Assembly: GCA_947628305.1 (NCBI GenBank)
Contig: CANQZG010000012.1
Span: 26,226 to 90,225, forward strand
DNA from: an uncultured Muribaculaceae bacterium
GTDB lineage: Bacteria > Bacteroidota > Bacteroidia > Bacteroidales > Muribaculaceae
Length of the DNA: 64,000 nt
Reading direction: 5' to 3'
This document shows positions 54,748 through 63,885 of the stretch, piece by piece (the first letter of the stretch is position 1; each line of letters opens with the position of its first letter). The translations under genes were made by a program, and so were the position numbers. The notes beneath the pieces were generated by a model. That model had not been told where the DNA came from. It made no database searches and saw only the letters and a program-made list of their open reading frames with translations.

Positions 54748-56946
54748 ATGGAGAAGATTTTTAAATCGGAGGAGAAAGCGGAATTCTTACGGTTAATCCG
54801 TGAATTAGTCCGTGCGACACGCTCTGTCGCCTATGACGGGGATTATAACGCCCTTAAAACGATATTGACAACCGATGGCGGATTCAGTCAGCGACGGGAT
54901 AAATACGGGTTCAACCGTCTGTTACACAATATGCGCACCGCCTACCTTGTCTGCGAGAAAATCAGTCCTGACCGCAATATGGTCATGGCAATTCTTCTTA
55001 ATGACCTTTGTTCCGACGGTAAAATCTCGGCCGATGAAATATCAAAGACCTGGGGCGATGATATTGTCAAGCTGTTGCGAGGCCTGCAAAAAGTCTCAAC
55101 GTTGTATAGCCATCAGGCATCGGTACAAAGCGACAATTTCCGCAAGCTGCTCCTGACGTTTGCTGAGGATATACGTGTGATTCTCATCATGATTGTGGAC
55201 CGCCTCAACCTAATGCGAGCCATAAACCATCATCCAAACGAGTCACTCGTCCGGGACACCGCACTCGAATCAAGTTATCTGTACGCCCCGTTGGCACATC
55301 GTCTGGGATTGTATGCAATCAAATCGGAACTTGAAGACATGTCGTTGAAATACACCAACCGGCAGGTATACACCGACATTGCACGGGAATTGAACGAGAC
55401 AAAAGCCACACGTGACGCCTATATAGCCGCCTTTATCGCTCCGGTTAAAGCCAAACTGGAGGAAACCGGCGTGAAATTCGACATCAAGGGACGGACTAAA
55501 TCCATCTATTCCATCTGGAACAAGATTCTTAAACAACATAATGACCTGAGCCATATATACGACCTTTTCGCCATACGCATCATTCTTGATGTACCGCCCG
55601 AAAAGGAGAAATCGGAATGCTGGAACGTCTATTCAATCATCGGGGACATGTATACACCCAACCCACGGCGCATGAAGGACTGGCTGACAATCCCCAAGAG
55701 CAACGGTTATGAATCGTTGCACACCACCGTACTAGGCCCTGAAGGGAAATGGGTCGAGGTGCAAATCAGGACACGGCGCATGGACGAAATCGCCGAAAAA
55801 GGGCTCGCCGCACACTGGAAATACAAAGGCATCAAGAGCGAGGGAGACCTCGACACATGGATGGCGAATGTCCGTGACATACTCGAGGCGGGACAAAGCG
55901 GGCCCATGGAACTCATCAAGAACTTCAAGATGGACATGTACAACAAGGAGGTGTTCATCTTCACGCCCAAGGGCGACCTGTTCAAACTACCGCTCGGCGC
56001 GACATTGCTCGACTTCGCGTTCAATATCCATTCCAAGCTCGGTTGTACATGTGTCGGAGGCAAGGTCAACGGCCACAACCGCAAAATCAACTATCGGCTC
56101 GAAAGCGGCGACACGGTCGAAATCATGACCTCCCCTACCCAACAGCCCAAGCTCGACTGGCTGAACTTTGTCGTCACCTCCAAGGCTCGCTCCAAGATTC
56201 GTCAGACCATCAACGAACAAAACAGCCGCTCATCAGAGTTAGGACGCGAATTGTTGCAACGTCGTTTCAAGAACCGCAAGATGGATGTCGAGGAATCCAA
56301 GCTGATGAAGGTCATCAAAAAACTCGGATTCAAGACTGTAACCGATTTTTATAACGAGATTTCATCAGAGAACCTTAATGTCAATGATGTCATCGCCGAA
56401 TATGAGAACCTCGAACAACGCCTTGACGCACCTGTCGAGACACGCTCGGCCGAGGAATTCACGTTACAGACCCATGATGACGAGACAGCAACCGACGGTG
56501 ACGTCGTCATCATCGGGGAAAATATAAAAGGAATCAATTACAAACTGTCTCGTTGCTGCAATCCAATCTACGGTGACCGGGTATTTGGTTTCGTATCGGC
56601 CGAAGGTGTCATCAAGATACACCGCGATGACTGCCCGAACGCACATCACATAAAGGCACGCTATCCCGACCGTCTGATTGCGACACGATGGTCGGGCAAG
56701 ATAGGTCACCAGTTCGCGACGACACTTCACGTCGTGGGTCACGATGACCTCGGCATTGTCACCAACATCACATCGATTATAAACAAGGAGAAGGATGTGA
56801 CACTGCGCAACATATCAATCGAGGCGACCGACGGCCTGTTCCAAGGGTTCCTGACGATTGGGGTAAACACGACCGAGTCACTCAACAACATAATCAAAAA
56901 AATAAAAACAGTTAAAGGCGTAAAAGATGTCCAACGAAGCAAATAA
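54748..56946 (+). CDS. relA: RelA/SpoT-family (p)ppGpp synthetase with degenerate hydrolase site
   Basis: 732 residues from ATG 54748; the in-frame ATG at 54709 inside the inverted repeat would add 13. Order: pseudo-HD hydrolase domain (about 30-180), synthetase domain (GRTKSIYSIWNKI, YDLFAIRII, GYESLHTTV, VEVQIRT), TGS (FIFTPKGDLFKLP, near 400), helical/zinc-finger region with SRCCNPIYGD, C-terminal ACT. In hydrolase-active Rel/SpoT the metal motif is HDxxED; here it reads NDLCSD, and DRLHN reads DRLNL. The synthetase residues look intact. So I infer a RelA-like synthetase without hydrolase activity. It overlaps the next lipoprotein gene by 20 bases. Confidence 0.9.
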   Translation: MEKIFKSEEKAEFLRLIRELVRATRSVAYDGDYNALKTILTTDGGFSQRRDKYGFNRLLHNMRTAYLVCEKISPDRNMVMAILLNDLCSDGKISADEISKTWGDDIVKLLRGLQKVSTLYSHQASVQSDNFRKLLLTFAEDIRVILIMIVDRLNLMRAINHHPNESLVRDTALESSYLYAPLAHRLGLYAIKSELEDMSLKYTNRQVYTDIARELNETKATRDAYIAAFIAPVKAKLEETGVKFDIKGRTKSIYSIWNKILKQHNDLSHIYDLFAIRIILDVPPEKEKSECWNVYSIIGDMYTPNPRRMKDWLTIPKSNGYESLHTTVLGPEGKWVEVQIRTRRMDEIAEKGLAAHWKYKGIKSEGDLDTWMANVRDILEAGQSGPMELIKNFKMDMYNKEVFIFTPKGDLFKLPLGATLLDFAFNIHSKLGCTCVGGKVNGHNRKINYRLESGDTVEIMTSPTQQPKLDWLNFVVTSKARSKIRQTINEQNSRSSELGRELLQRRFKNRKMDVEESKLMKVIKKLGFKTVTDFYNEISSENLNVNDVIAEYENLEQRLDAPVETRSAEEFTLQTHDDETATDGDVVIIGENIKGINYKLSRCCNPIYGDRVFGFVSAEGVIKIHRDDCPNAHHIKARYPDRLIATRWSGKIGHQFATTLHVVGHDDLGIVTNITSIINKEKDVTLRNISIEATDGLFQGFLTIGVNTTESLNNIIKKIKTVKGVKDVQRSK

Positions 56947-57787
56947 ACCCATAGTAGCCATAACCATCCTACTGACAGTGGCGACACTATCCCTGTCATC
57001 CATGTCATGTTCGTCAACCAAAGGACGGGATGAAGCTGAAAAAATAGTCGCATTGGCCGACAGTGCACTCAACGCGGGGAACGTGAATCTTGCCGACAGT
57101 CTTTTAAAACATCTCAACCGTGACTATCATGACCAACTTGATTCACGGCGTAAGGCCACCCACCTGATGGCACGTGTGAACGAGGGGATGACACTACGTG
57201 AGATGGAACAGAACGACAGCATGCTCGCGGTGCTTCAATCCCGGGGCGATTCGCTACAGCGTAACCTGAAATGGATTGACAACGACATCGAGGGATATTA
57301 TATTATCCAAGGCCACGGGAATAACCCTGACGGGACAACCGGGTTGCAGGCCCGTATAATGAAAGACGGCACACTCTATATGATTTCATCCTGCGCAGGA
57401 CGGCGCGTCAACCACACATCGGTGACCCTGTCGGCTGACGGGGCATCCGTCTCCGGTCCTGTGATACCGCATGACGGTGAACGCAACGACCGCTCGTCAG
57501 GTACCGAGATTATAACCTATTCGGGCAACGAATGCTATCCGATGGGGAAATTTGTATCACAACACCTGCAATCGCCTGTATCTGTCACTTTCAACGGCAA
57601 CTCGACAACCACAATCACACTGTCACGTCAACAGGCCGAGGCCATAGCCACCGCATTCCGTTTCAGCGAGACGATGAGCGAGTTCAAGAGGCGAACACTC
57701 CGAAAAACCGACCTTGAACGCAAGCTCAACATGGCGCGTGCCCGCACAGCCGAGAAAACTCCGGAGACGACACCCGAAAGCAATTGA
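56927..57787 (+). CDS. Lipoprotein of unknown function downstream of relA
   Basis: 286 residues. Signal with lipobox SSMSC (Cys about 28). A helical region follows (EAEKIVALADSALNAGNVNLADSLLKHL, TPR-like), then a beta-rich part (GYYIIQGHGN; GTLYMISSCAG) and a charged helical C-terminus. No recognised family. The 20-base overlap with relA suggests cotranscription and so stringent-response-linked expression, which is inference. Confidence 0.7.
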   Translation: MSNEANKPIVAITILLTVATLSLSSMSCSSTKGRDEAEKIVALADSALNAGNVNLADSLLKHLNRDYHDQLDSRRKATHLMARVNEGMTLREMEQNDSMLAVLQSRGDSLQRNLKWIDNDIEGYYIIQGHGNNPDGTTGLQARIMKDGTLYMISSCAGRRVNHTSVTLSADGASVSGPVIPHDGERNDRSSGTEIITYSGNECYPMGKFVSQHLQSPVSVTFNGNSTTTITLSRQQAEAIATAFRFSETMSEFKRRTLRKTDLERKLNMARARTAEKTPETTPESN

Positions 57788-57799
57788 ATGTAACCACGA

Positions 57800-58789
57800 C
57801 TATCGCCTGACATTCAGTCTCATCCATTCAAATATATAGTCATAGAGTGGATAACGGACTCCCGGGGATGACAACACAAGGTCGTGCATACCTCCCACGA
57901 CCTTGATTGACGTTACATCGGGGCCAAGCTGACGACCATATTTCTTTATGTCACTGACATCAAGGACTCCGTCGCCCCGGTTATGTTCAGGAGTCCATTT
58001 GTCTCCGCCGACACTCTTTGAGGAATACATCAATAGGACAGGGACATCTATCCTCGCCTTGCCACCGCGCAATGCACGCTGTGCGCTTGTGATGGCATGA
58101 ACCCATCCTGCGGTCACATCGGGCGACTGTTTCAACTTCCACACAGTATCATAGTCCCACTCTCCGTGGGCGTTTTTCAACAGGCTTTCGCTGTAGGCCT
58201 GCGATTTCCCCTGTTTGATATTGGTTTTGGGAAACAATTCGCCCCAAAACGACACCAATGGTATAAGTTTTTCCATCTTTCCGAGATTCCAGTCAAGGAA
58301 AGGACTGTTCAGAATCAACGCATCAATCGCTTTATTACGTGTCTTGGACATATAGTAAGACGCAATCAATCCACCGGTAGAATGCCCAATCAACGTTATT
58401 TTATCTATCCCGGCATTCTTCATTGTAACAATCGCCGAATCAATATCGGGGAAATAATCTTTAATATTGCGAATGTCAAAAGGCCGTTCGCCCGACTGTA
58501 AAGAACGCCCGTATCGTCGAAGGTCCACCGCATAAAAGTCGTAATGGTGACTGACAAACATGTCGCCCATCTCTTTCTGAAAGAAATAGTCGTTAAAACC
58601 ATGGATATATAAAACCCCGTAACCGTCGGCCTCGGAGGCTGTCTTCCGGACTATGGTGGAACGCACACCACGCCCTTGGTCGACATATCTCATCATGTAA
58701 CCATTGCCGAGCACATCGGGATGCCACTCCTGCGCGTCAACTGCTATGACGCACGACAACAATATCAATAAAACAGATTTCAGTCTCAT
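57800..58789 (-). CDS. Exported alpha/beta hydrolase
   Basis: 329 residues with a signal peptide ending near VDAQEW. Serine hydrolase fold: oxyanion region YIHGFNDYFFQ, nucleophile elbow IGHSTGG near 145, and a C-terminal GGMHDLVLS with the catalytic His. It resembles monoacylglycerol-lipase-type or lysophospholipase enzymes; the substrate is unknown. The periplasmic location is inferred. Its promoter is 4 bases from the ATG. Confidence 0.82.
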   Translation of the reverse strand: MRLKSVLLILLSCVIAVDAQEWHPDVLGNGYMMRYVDQGRGVRSTIVRKTASEADGYGVLYIHGFNDYFFQKEMGDMFVSHHYDFYAVDLRRYGRSLQSGERPFDIRNIKDYFPDIDSAIVTMKNAGIDKITLIGHSTGGLIASYYMSKTRNKAIDALILNSPFLDWNLGKMEKLIPLVSFWGELFPKTNIKQGKSQAYSESLLKNAHGEWDYDTVWKLKQSPDVTAGWVHAITSAQRALRGGKARIDVPVLLMYSSKSVGGDKWTPEHNRGDGVLDVSDIKKYGRQLGPDVTSIKVVGGMHDLVLSSPGVRYPLYDYIFEWMRLNVRR

Positions 58790-58793
58790 TTTA

Positions 58794-58801
58794 CAAAATT
58801 A
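58794..58801 (-). promoter_or_regulatory. Alpha/beta hydrolase promoter, TAATTTTG, near-leaderless
   Basis: The reverse complement reads TAATTTTG, followed by TAAA and then the ATG, so the predicted leader is one base or none. Confidence 0.55.
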
Positions 58802-58844
58802 TCCATTATATGTTAAACGACCAGTGATTGTAATTGTTTTTTCG

Positions 58845-58852
58845 TATATTTG
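58845..58852 (+). promoter_or_regulatory. Aminotransferase promoter, -7 element TATATTTG
   Basis: TATATTTG is 30 bases before the ATG at 58883. Confidence 0.6.
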
Positions 58853-58882
58853 TGGTATTGTTGAACCGACAAAACAAAAGAT

Positions 58883-60082
58883 ATGCCGGAAATTTCAGAA
58901 CGTGGCAAAATAATGCCTGCATCCCCTATCCGTAAACTCGTTCCATTGTGTAACGACGCAATCGCACGTGGCCTCAAAGTCTACAGGCTCAACATCGGTC
59001 AGCCTGACGTGCCAACCCCACAGGAAGGGCTCGATGCCTTAAAGAACATAACCCGCAATGTGCTTGAATACAGTCCTTCGGAAGGATTGCTATCATTGCG
59101 CAAGAAATTGCAGGAGTATTACCACCGATTTCGCATAGATGTCGATGTTGACGATATAATAGTCACCACCGGCGGTTCGGAGGCGGTATTGTTCGCATTC
59201 ATGGCTTGCCTTGACCCCGGAGACGAGATTATAGTCCCCGAACCGGCTTACGCCAACTATATGGCCTTCGCTATTTCAGCAGGAGCAAAAATCGTGACTG
59301 TCCCTTCAAGCATTGAAGAGGGATTCGCGTTGCCGCCGGTCGAGAAATTCGAGGAATTAATCACCCCCAAGACCAAGGGAATACTAATCTGCAACCCCAA
59401 TAACCCCACAGGCTATCTCTACACGATGAAAGAGATGTTACAGATTAGAGACCTTGTGAAAAAATACGACCTTTTCCTGTTCTCCGATGAGGTGTACCGT
59501 GAGTTCTGTTACACGGGGGCACCATATATCTCGGCGTTTCATCTTCCCGGGATAGAGGAACAAGTTGTGCTTATTGACTCCGTATCAAAACGTTACAATG
59601 AATGTGGTATACGTGTAGGAGCTATCATAACCAAACACGAGGAACTGAAGAAGAACGTAATGAAGTTCTGTCAGGCGCGTCTTAGCCCGCCATTGTTGGG
59701 ACAGATTGTCGCGGAGGCATCAATTGACGCATCGTCGGAATATATGTTGCAGACCTACAATGAATATGTCGAACGGCGTAAATTCCTGATTGACGGACTT
59801 AACCGCATCCCGGGGTGTTACTCGCCCATTCCCATGGGCGCATTTTATACCGTGGTGAGTCTCCCGGTGGATGATGCCGACAAATTTTGCGAATGGTGTC
59901 TGAAAGAATTCGAGTTTGAGGGTGCGACAATATTCATGGCTCCAGCATCAGGTTTTTACACAACCCCCGGTATGGGCCGTAACGAAGTGCGTATGGCCTA
60001 TATTCTCAATAAAACCGAACTGGGACACGCGTTGAAAGTGCTCGCGGCCGCATTAAAGGCCTATCCAGGACATACAATATGA
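58883..60082 (+). CDS. PLP-dependent class I/II aminotransferase (aspartate type)
   Basis: 399 residues, fold type I. Landmarks: LNIGQPDVPTPQ near 30, CNPNNPTGYLY near 174, the PLP lysine in DSVSKRYNECGIRVG near 239, and a C-terminal GRNEVRMAYILN with the substrate-carboxylate Arg. The family includes aspartate, tyrosine and LL-DAP aminotransferases; aspartate/alanine type is the likeliest reading. Four bases upstream of the permease gene. Confidence 0.88.
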   Translation: MPEISERGKIMPASPIRKLVPLCNDAIARGLKVYRLNIGQPDVPTPQEGLDALKNITRNVLEYSPSEGLLSLRKKLQEYYHRFRIDVDVDDIIVTTGGSEAVLFAFMACLDPGDEIIVPEPAYANYMAFAISAGAKIVTVPSSIEEGFALPPVEKFEELITPKTKGILICNPNNPTGYLYTMKEMLQIRDLVKKYDLFLFSDEVYREFCYTGAPYISAFHLPGIEEQVVLIDSVSKRYNECGIRVGAIITKHEELKKNVMKFCQARLSPPLLGQIVAEASIDASSEYMLQTYNEYVERRKFLIDGLNRIPGCYSPIPMGAFYTVVSLPVDDADKFCEWCLKEFEFEGATIFMAPASGFYTTPGMGRNEVRMAYILNKTELGHALKVLAAALKAYPGHTI

Positions 60083-60086
60083 GACG

Positions 60087-61361
60087 ATGAAATTTGAACT
60101 GTTCGTAGCACGCAAGATTCAATTTTCAGATGACAATGATTCCAATGGTGGTAAAAAGGCTGCCATTGGAATCATTGTCGCCATTACAGGAATCGCCATA
60201 TCGCTCGTTGTGATGATGCTGTCGATTTCAATAATGCTCGGTTTCAAGGATGAAATACGTGCGAAGGTGCTCGGTTTTGACGCGATGATTACAGTCTATC
60301 CCCCTGTGACAACCTCGGTGTGGAGTGAGCCGGGCATGATAACATTGAATGATTCATTGCGGAACATTATCGGGTCGGTGATTCCGGATGCAAGACTATC
60401 ACTTACAATCGTCCACCCCGCAATATTGAAGACACCCGACACATTCAAAGGTATCGTAATCAGAGGTATTCAGGATAATGAGGCCGCATCCTATATATCG
60501 GGGAATGTAATCGATGGCAGACTACCCGACTACAACTCGACATCCGACTCCATAGATGACCGAATTGTCATCTCAAGAATTGCCGCAAAGCAATTGTCAA
60601 TTAACCCTGACGACCGCATCCTGACATATTTTTTTGACGGAAACAATGTCAGGGCACGCAATTTCACTGTCGCGGCGATATATGACACCCATTTCGGCGA
60701 TTATGACGCAATGTATGCTTTCATGCCCAACAGCACGTTGCAAAAAATAGCCGGAGTAGACTCAATCAACGGCTCGGCGGTATACGTCAATTGGGACGGT
60801 AAGGACGAAGACATCACCCCGCTCGCCCGCGAGTTGCAGAGTCTAATCTACCGCGAACACTATACCGACCTGACATCGCCGGCGTGGCAGATTGCCAACA
60901 TACATGATACGGGCGCACTGTATTTCAACTGGCTTGAACTGCTTGACACCAATGTCACGGTGATATTGATATTGATGGCACTCGTGTCAGGGTTCACGCT
61001 GATTTCAAGCCTGTTTATAATCATTCTTGAACGGGTCAGCATGATAGGCCTGCTGAAAGCATTGGGAGCGTCAAACCGCCAAATCAGGGAGATATTCATC
61101 ATTGTCGCGCAACGCATCGTCCTGAAAGGATTAGTGATAGGCAACATAATAGGAATCGGCGTAATCATGATTCAAAGGTATATGCGCATAATACCGCTCG
61201 ACCCTGAAGCCTACTATCTCGATTATGTACCTGTCGATTTCAATATCACATGGCTGTTGGCATTGAACATCGGGGTGATTGCGGTATCGTTGCTTATGCT
61301 CATAGTCCCCTCCCATCTCATTTCCACGATAAGTCCGGCCAAGGCCATCCGTTACGAATAA
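60087..61361 (+). CDS. FtsX/LolC-type ABC transporter permease
   Basis: 424 residues. One N-terminal helix (GIIVAITGIAISLVVMMLSI), a periplasmic domain of about 220 residues (MacB-like core), then three helices with ILERVSMIGLLKALGASNRQIREIF near 320 and a C-terminal SPAKAIRYE. This is the LolC/E arrangement, so a lipoprotein-releasing or similar mechanotransmission role is likely. The ATPase is encoded elsewhere. The first 31 codons contain a 17-bp perfect inverted repeat. Confidence 0.85.
   Translation: MKFELFVARKIQFSDDNDSNGGKKAAIGIIVAITGIAISLVVMMLSISIMLGFKDEIRAKVLGFDAMITVYPPVTTSVWSEPGMITLNDSLRNIIGSVIPDARLSLTIVHPAILKTPDTFKGIVIRGIQDNEAASYISGNVIDGRLPDYNSTSDSIDDRIVISRIAAKQLSINPDDRILTYFFDGNNVRARNFTVAAIYDTHFGDYDAMYAFMPNSTLQKIAGVDSINGSAVYVNWDGKDEDITPLARELQSLIYREHYTDLTSPAWQIANIHDTGALYFNWLELLDTNVTVILILMALVSGFTLISSLFIIILERVSMIGLLKALGASNRQIREIFIIVAQRIVLKGLVIGNIIGIGVIMIQRYMRIIPLDPEAYYLDYVPVDFNITWLLALNIGVIAVSLLMLIVPSHLISTISPAKAIRYE
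60132..60179 (+). repeat. 17-bp perfect inverted repeat inside the permease coding start
   Basis: GACAATGATTCCAATGG (60132-60148) is the exact complement of 60163-60179, with a 14-base loop. It covers codons 16-31 of the permease and would form a very stable mRNA hairpin just downstream of initiation. Confidence 0.85.
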
Positions 61362-61453
61362 ATGGGACACGTTAACTTTTTAGGCACGATATTTGTTGTA
61401 AAAATATCATCATTATAACCATATCTCATATTTTAGAAAACGTTTCAATATAA

Positions 61454-61816
61454 ATGACAAAACCAACAACACCTACAATTGAACTTATCAAAGAGGGAAT
61501 ATGCGACCGCAAGGGCCGTAATATAACGCACATAAATTTATCAGGAATCGAATCGGCGGCTGCAAGCCACTTCATCATCTGTGAGGGGACATCGACAACA
61601 CATGTCGCCGCCATCGCCGACAATATAAGGGAACATCTTCAGAAATCAGCGGGAATAAAGCCCTACAACTATGGAGGATATGAGGCGTCACAGTGGATTG
61701 TAATCGATTATGGTGATACATTCGTCCATGTGTTCCTTCCCGAGTTCCGTCAGCTTTATAACCTTGAGGAACTGTGGAACGATGCCGAAATCACCGAATA
61801 TCCCAATCCCGACTGA
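61454..61816 (+). CDS. rsfS: Ribosomal silencing factor RsfS
   Basis: 120 residues. Binds L14 on the 50S subunit and blocks subunit joining when nutrients are short. Hallmarks: HFIICEGTSTTHVAAIADNI near 38, NYGGYEASQWIVIDYGDTFVHVFLPEFRQLYNLEELW-type core near 75-115. Standard length. It is commonly next to ftsH in Bacteroidetes, as here (38 bases). Confidence 0.94.
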   Translation: MTKPTTPTIELIKEGICDRKGRNITHINLSGIESAAASHFIICEGTSTTHVAAIADNIREHLQKSAGIKPYNYGGYEASQWIVIDYGDTFVHVFLPEFRQLYNLEELWNDAEITEYPNPD

Positions 61817-61854
61817 ACTTATAAATACTGCTTATAGAAATCAAATAATCAAAT

Positions 61855-63885
61855 ATGCAACCACCCAAACCAAAGAAAGGCATAAAGTTCAGCATGTTCT
61901 GGGCATACGCCATCGTCTTGATTTTTCTGTTTGGTATGCTGTACATCGATGACAATTCCCTGACAAAGGAAGTGTCATTCACCGAATTTGAGAAAATCGT
62001 GAACAACGGTGGTGTAACCAAAATCACCGTCAATAAAGGTGATGCCGAGGCCATCGTCACCGACAAGGCCGCCAAGGAAATTTTCAAGGGACAGTACCAG
62101 CCTGACAACGGCGTGACTGCCAAAATATCGGTCAAAATTCCCTCGTCTGACAAAATGTCAGACATGATAAAACAATGGGAAAGTTCCGGAGCATTCAAAG
62201 GCGACGTCAAATATAATACCGACGGGAACAGTTTTACATCGCTTTTGTGGGCATTCGGCCCTATTATATTGCTAATCGGATTCTGGCTGTACATGATGAA
62301 ACGCATGTCAGGCAAAGACGGTGGTGGGTCAGGAGGAATATTCAGCGTCGGCAAGTCCAAGGCCAAGATTTTTGACAAGGACGGCCCGGTTCAGGTCACG
62401 TTCAAGGATGTGGCCGGACTCTCCGAGGCCAAGACCGAAATCGAGGAGATTGTCGAGTTCCTAAAGAACCCGCAGCGATATACCGACCTCGGCGGTAAAA
62501 TACCCAAGGGAGCGTTGCTTGTAGGCCCTCCCGGAACCGGCAAGACCTTGCTCGCCAAGGCTGTGGCCGGCGAGGCCAATGTACCGTTCTTCTCCATGTC
62601 AGGCTCTGACTTCGTCGAGATGTTTGTCGGTGTCGGTGCGTCACGTGTGCGCGACCTGTTCCGTCAGGCCAAGGAAAAGGCACCGTGTATCGTCTTTATT
62701 GATGAGATTGATGCCGTGGGACGTGCACGTGGCCGCAACCCGAACATGGGGGCGAACGATGAACGAGAGAACACCCTCAATCAGCTCCTGACCGAGATGG
62801 ACGGTTTCGGCACAAACAGCGGGGTAATCATTCTTGCAGCGACCAACCGCGCCGACATACTTGACAAGGCGTTATTACGTGCCGGACGTTTTGACCGTCA
62901 GATTTACGTTGACTTACCCGACCTTAACGACCGTGTGGCGATTTTCAAAGTTCACCTACAGAAAATCAAGACAGATGACAGCCTTGACGTTGACCTGCTT
63001 GCACGTCAGACACCGGGATTCTCGGGTGCCGACATAGCCAATGTCTGCAACGAGGCCGCATTGATTGCGGCACGCCACAACAAGACGGTGGTTGACCGTC
63101 AGGATTTTATAGACGCAGTCGACCGTATAATCGGCGGTCTTGAGAAACGTAGCAAAATCACCACCGACGACGAGAAAAAAGCCATCTCAATTCACGAAGC
63201 CGGACACGCGACTGTATCATGGCACCTGCGTTACGCCAATCCGCTCATCAAGGTTACAATCGTACCACGTGGGAAAGCACTCGGGGCGGCATGGTATCTA
63301 CCGGAGGAGCGTCAAATCACCCCGTCACAGGCAATCCTTGACGAGATGTGTGCCACGCTCGGAGGGCGAGCCGCCGAGGAACTGTTCCTCGGACGCATCT
63401 CGACCGGCGCGGCCAACGACCTTGAACGTGTCACCAAACAGGCCTACGCCATGGTGGTGTATTACGGTATGAGCGATAAACTGCCCAATATCTGTTACTA
63501 TGACTCGACAGGTCAGGACTACGGTTTTTCAAAGCCATACAGCGATGAACGTGCCAAACTGATAGACGAGGAAGTTTCACGCATAATAGAGGAACAATAT
63601 GAACGCGCCAAGGCGATACTGAAAGAGCACGCCAAGGGACACGGGGAACTGTCGGAAGTCCTCATCAAACGTGAAGTGATTTTTACCGAGGATGTCGAGA
63701 AAATATTCGGCAAACGTCCATGGGTTTCCCGTACCGATGAAATTCTTGCCGCGCAGAAAGACTCCGACACTCCGGCCGTCGAAGATGTACAAGCCGAGGA
63801 TGTCAATGCCGAAGGCAAGACAACTGACGATAAAGAGCCTGAAGGCAAGACAACCCCGCCTCCTTATACCCCGGGGGACAAATAA
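61855..63885 (+). CDS. ftsH: ATP-dependent zinc metalloprotease FtsH
   Basis: 676-residue membrane-anchored AAA+ protease degrading misfolded and regulatory membrane proteins. First membrane helix about 12-32, periplasmic domain about 33-125, second helix about 128-146, AAA+ module with Walker [13 protein letters not shown] near 225, Walker [37 protein letters not shown], protease [11 protein letters not shown] (HEXXH) near 448, and [12 protein letters not shown] hydrophilic Thr/Pro/Lys-rich tail follows. The stop codon TAA coincides with the predicted TAA target duplication of repeat copy C. Confidence 0.97.
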   Translation: MQPPKPKKGIKFSMFWAYAIVLIFLFGMLYIDDNSLTKEVSFTEFEKIVNNGGVTKITVNKGDAEAIVTDKAAKEIFKGQYQPDNGVTAKISVKIPSSDKMSDMIKQWESSGAFKGDVKYNTDGNSFTSLLWAFGPIILLIGFWLYMMKRMSGKDGGGSGGIFSVGKSKAKIFDKDGPVQVTFKDVAGLSEAKTEIEEIVEFLKNPQRYTDLGGKIPKGALLVGPPGTGKTLLAKAVAGEANVPFFSMSGSDFVEMFVGVGASRVRDLFRQAKEKAPCIVFIDEIDAVGRARGRNPNMGANDERENTLNQLLTEMDGFGTNSGVIILAATNRADILDKALLRAGRFDRQIYVDLPDLNDRVAIFKVHLQKIKTDDSLDVDLLARQTPGFSGADIANVCNEAALIAARHNKTVVDRQDFIDAVDRIIGGLEKRSKITTDDEKKAISIHEAGHATVSWHLRYANPLIKVTIVPRGKALGAAWYLPEERQITPSQAILDEMCATLGGRAAEELFLGRISTGAANDLERVTKQAYAMVVYYGMSDKLPNICYYDSTGQDYGFSKPYSDERAKLIDEEVSRIIEEQYERAKAILKEHAKGHGELSEVLIKREVIFTEDVEKIFGKRPWVSRTDEILAAQKDSDTPAVEDVQAEDVNAEGKTTDDKEPEGKTTPPPYTPGDK

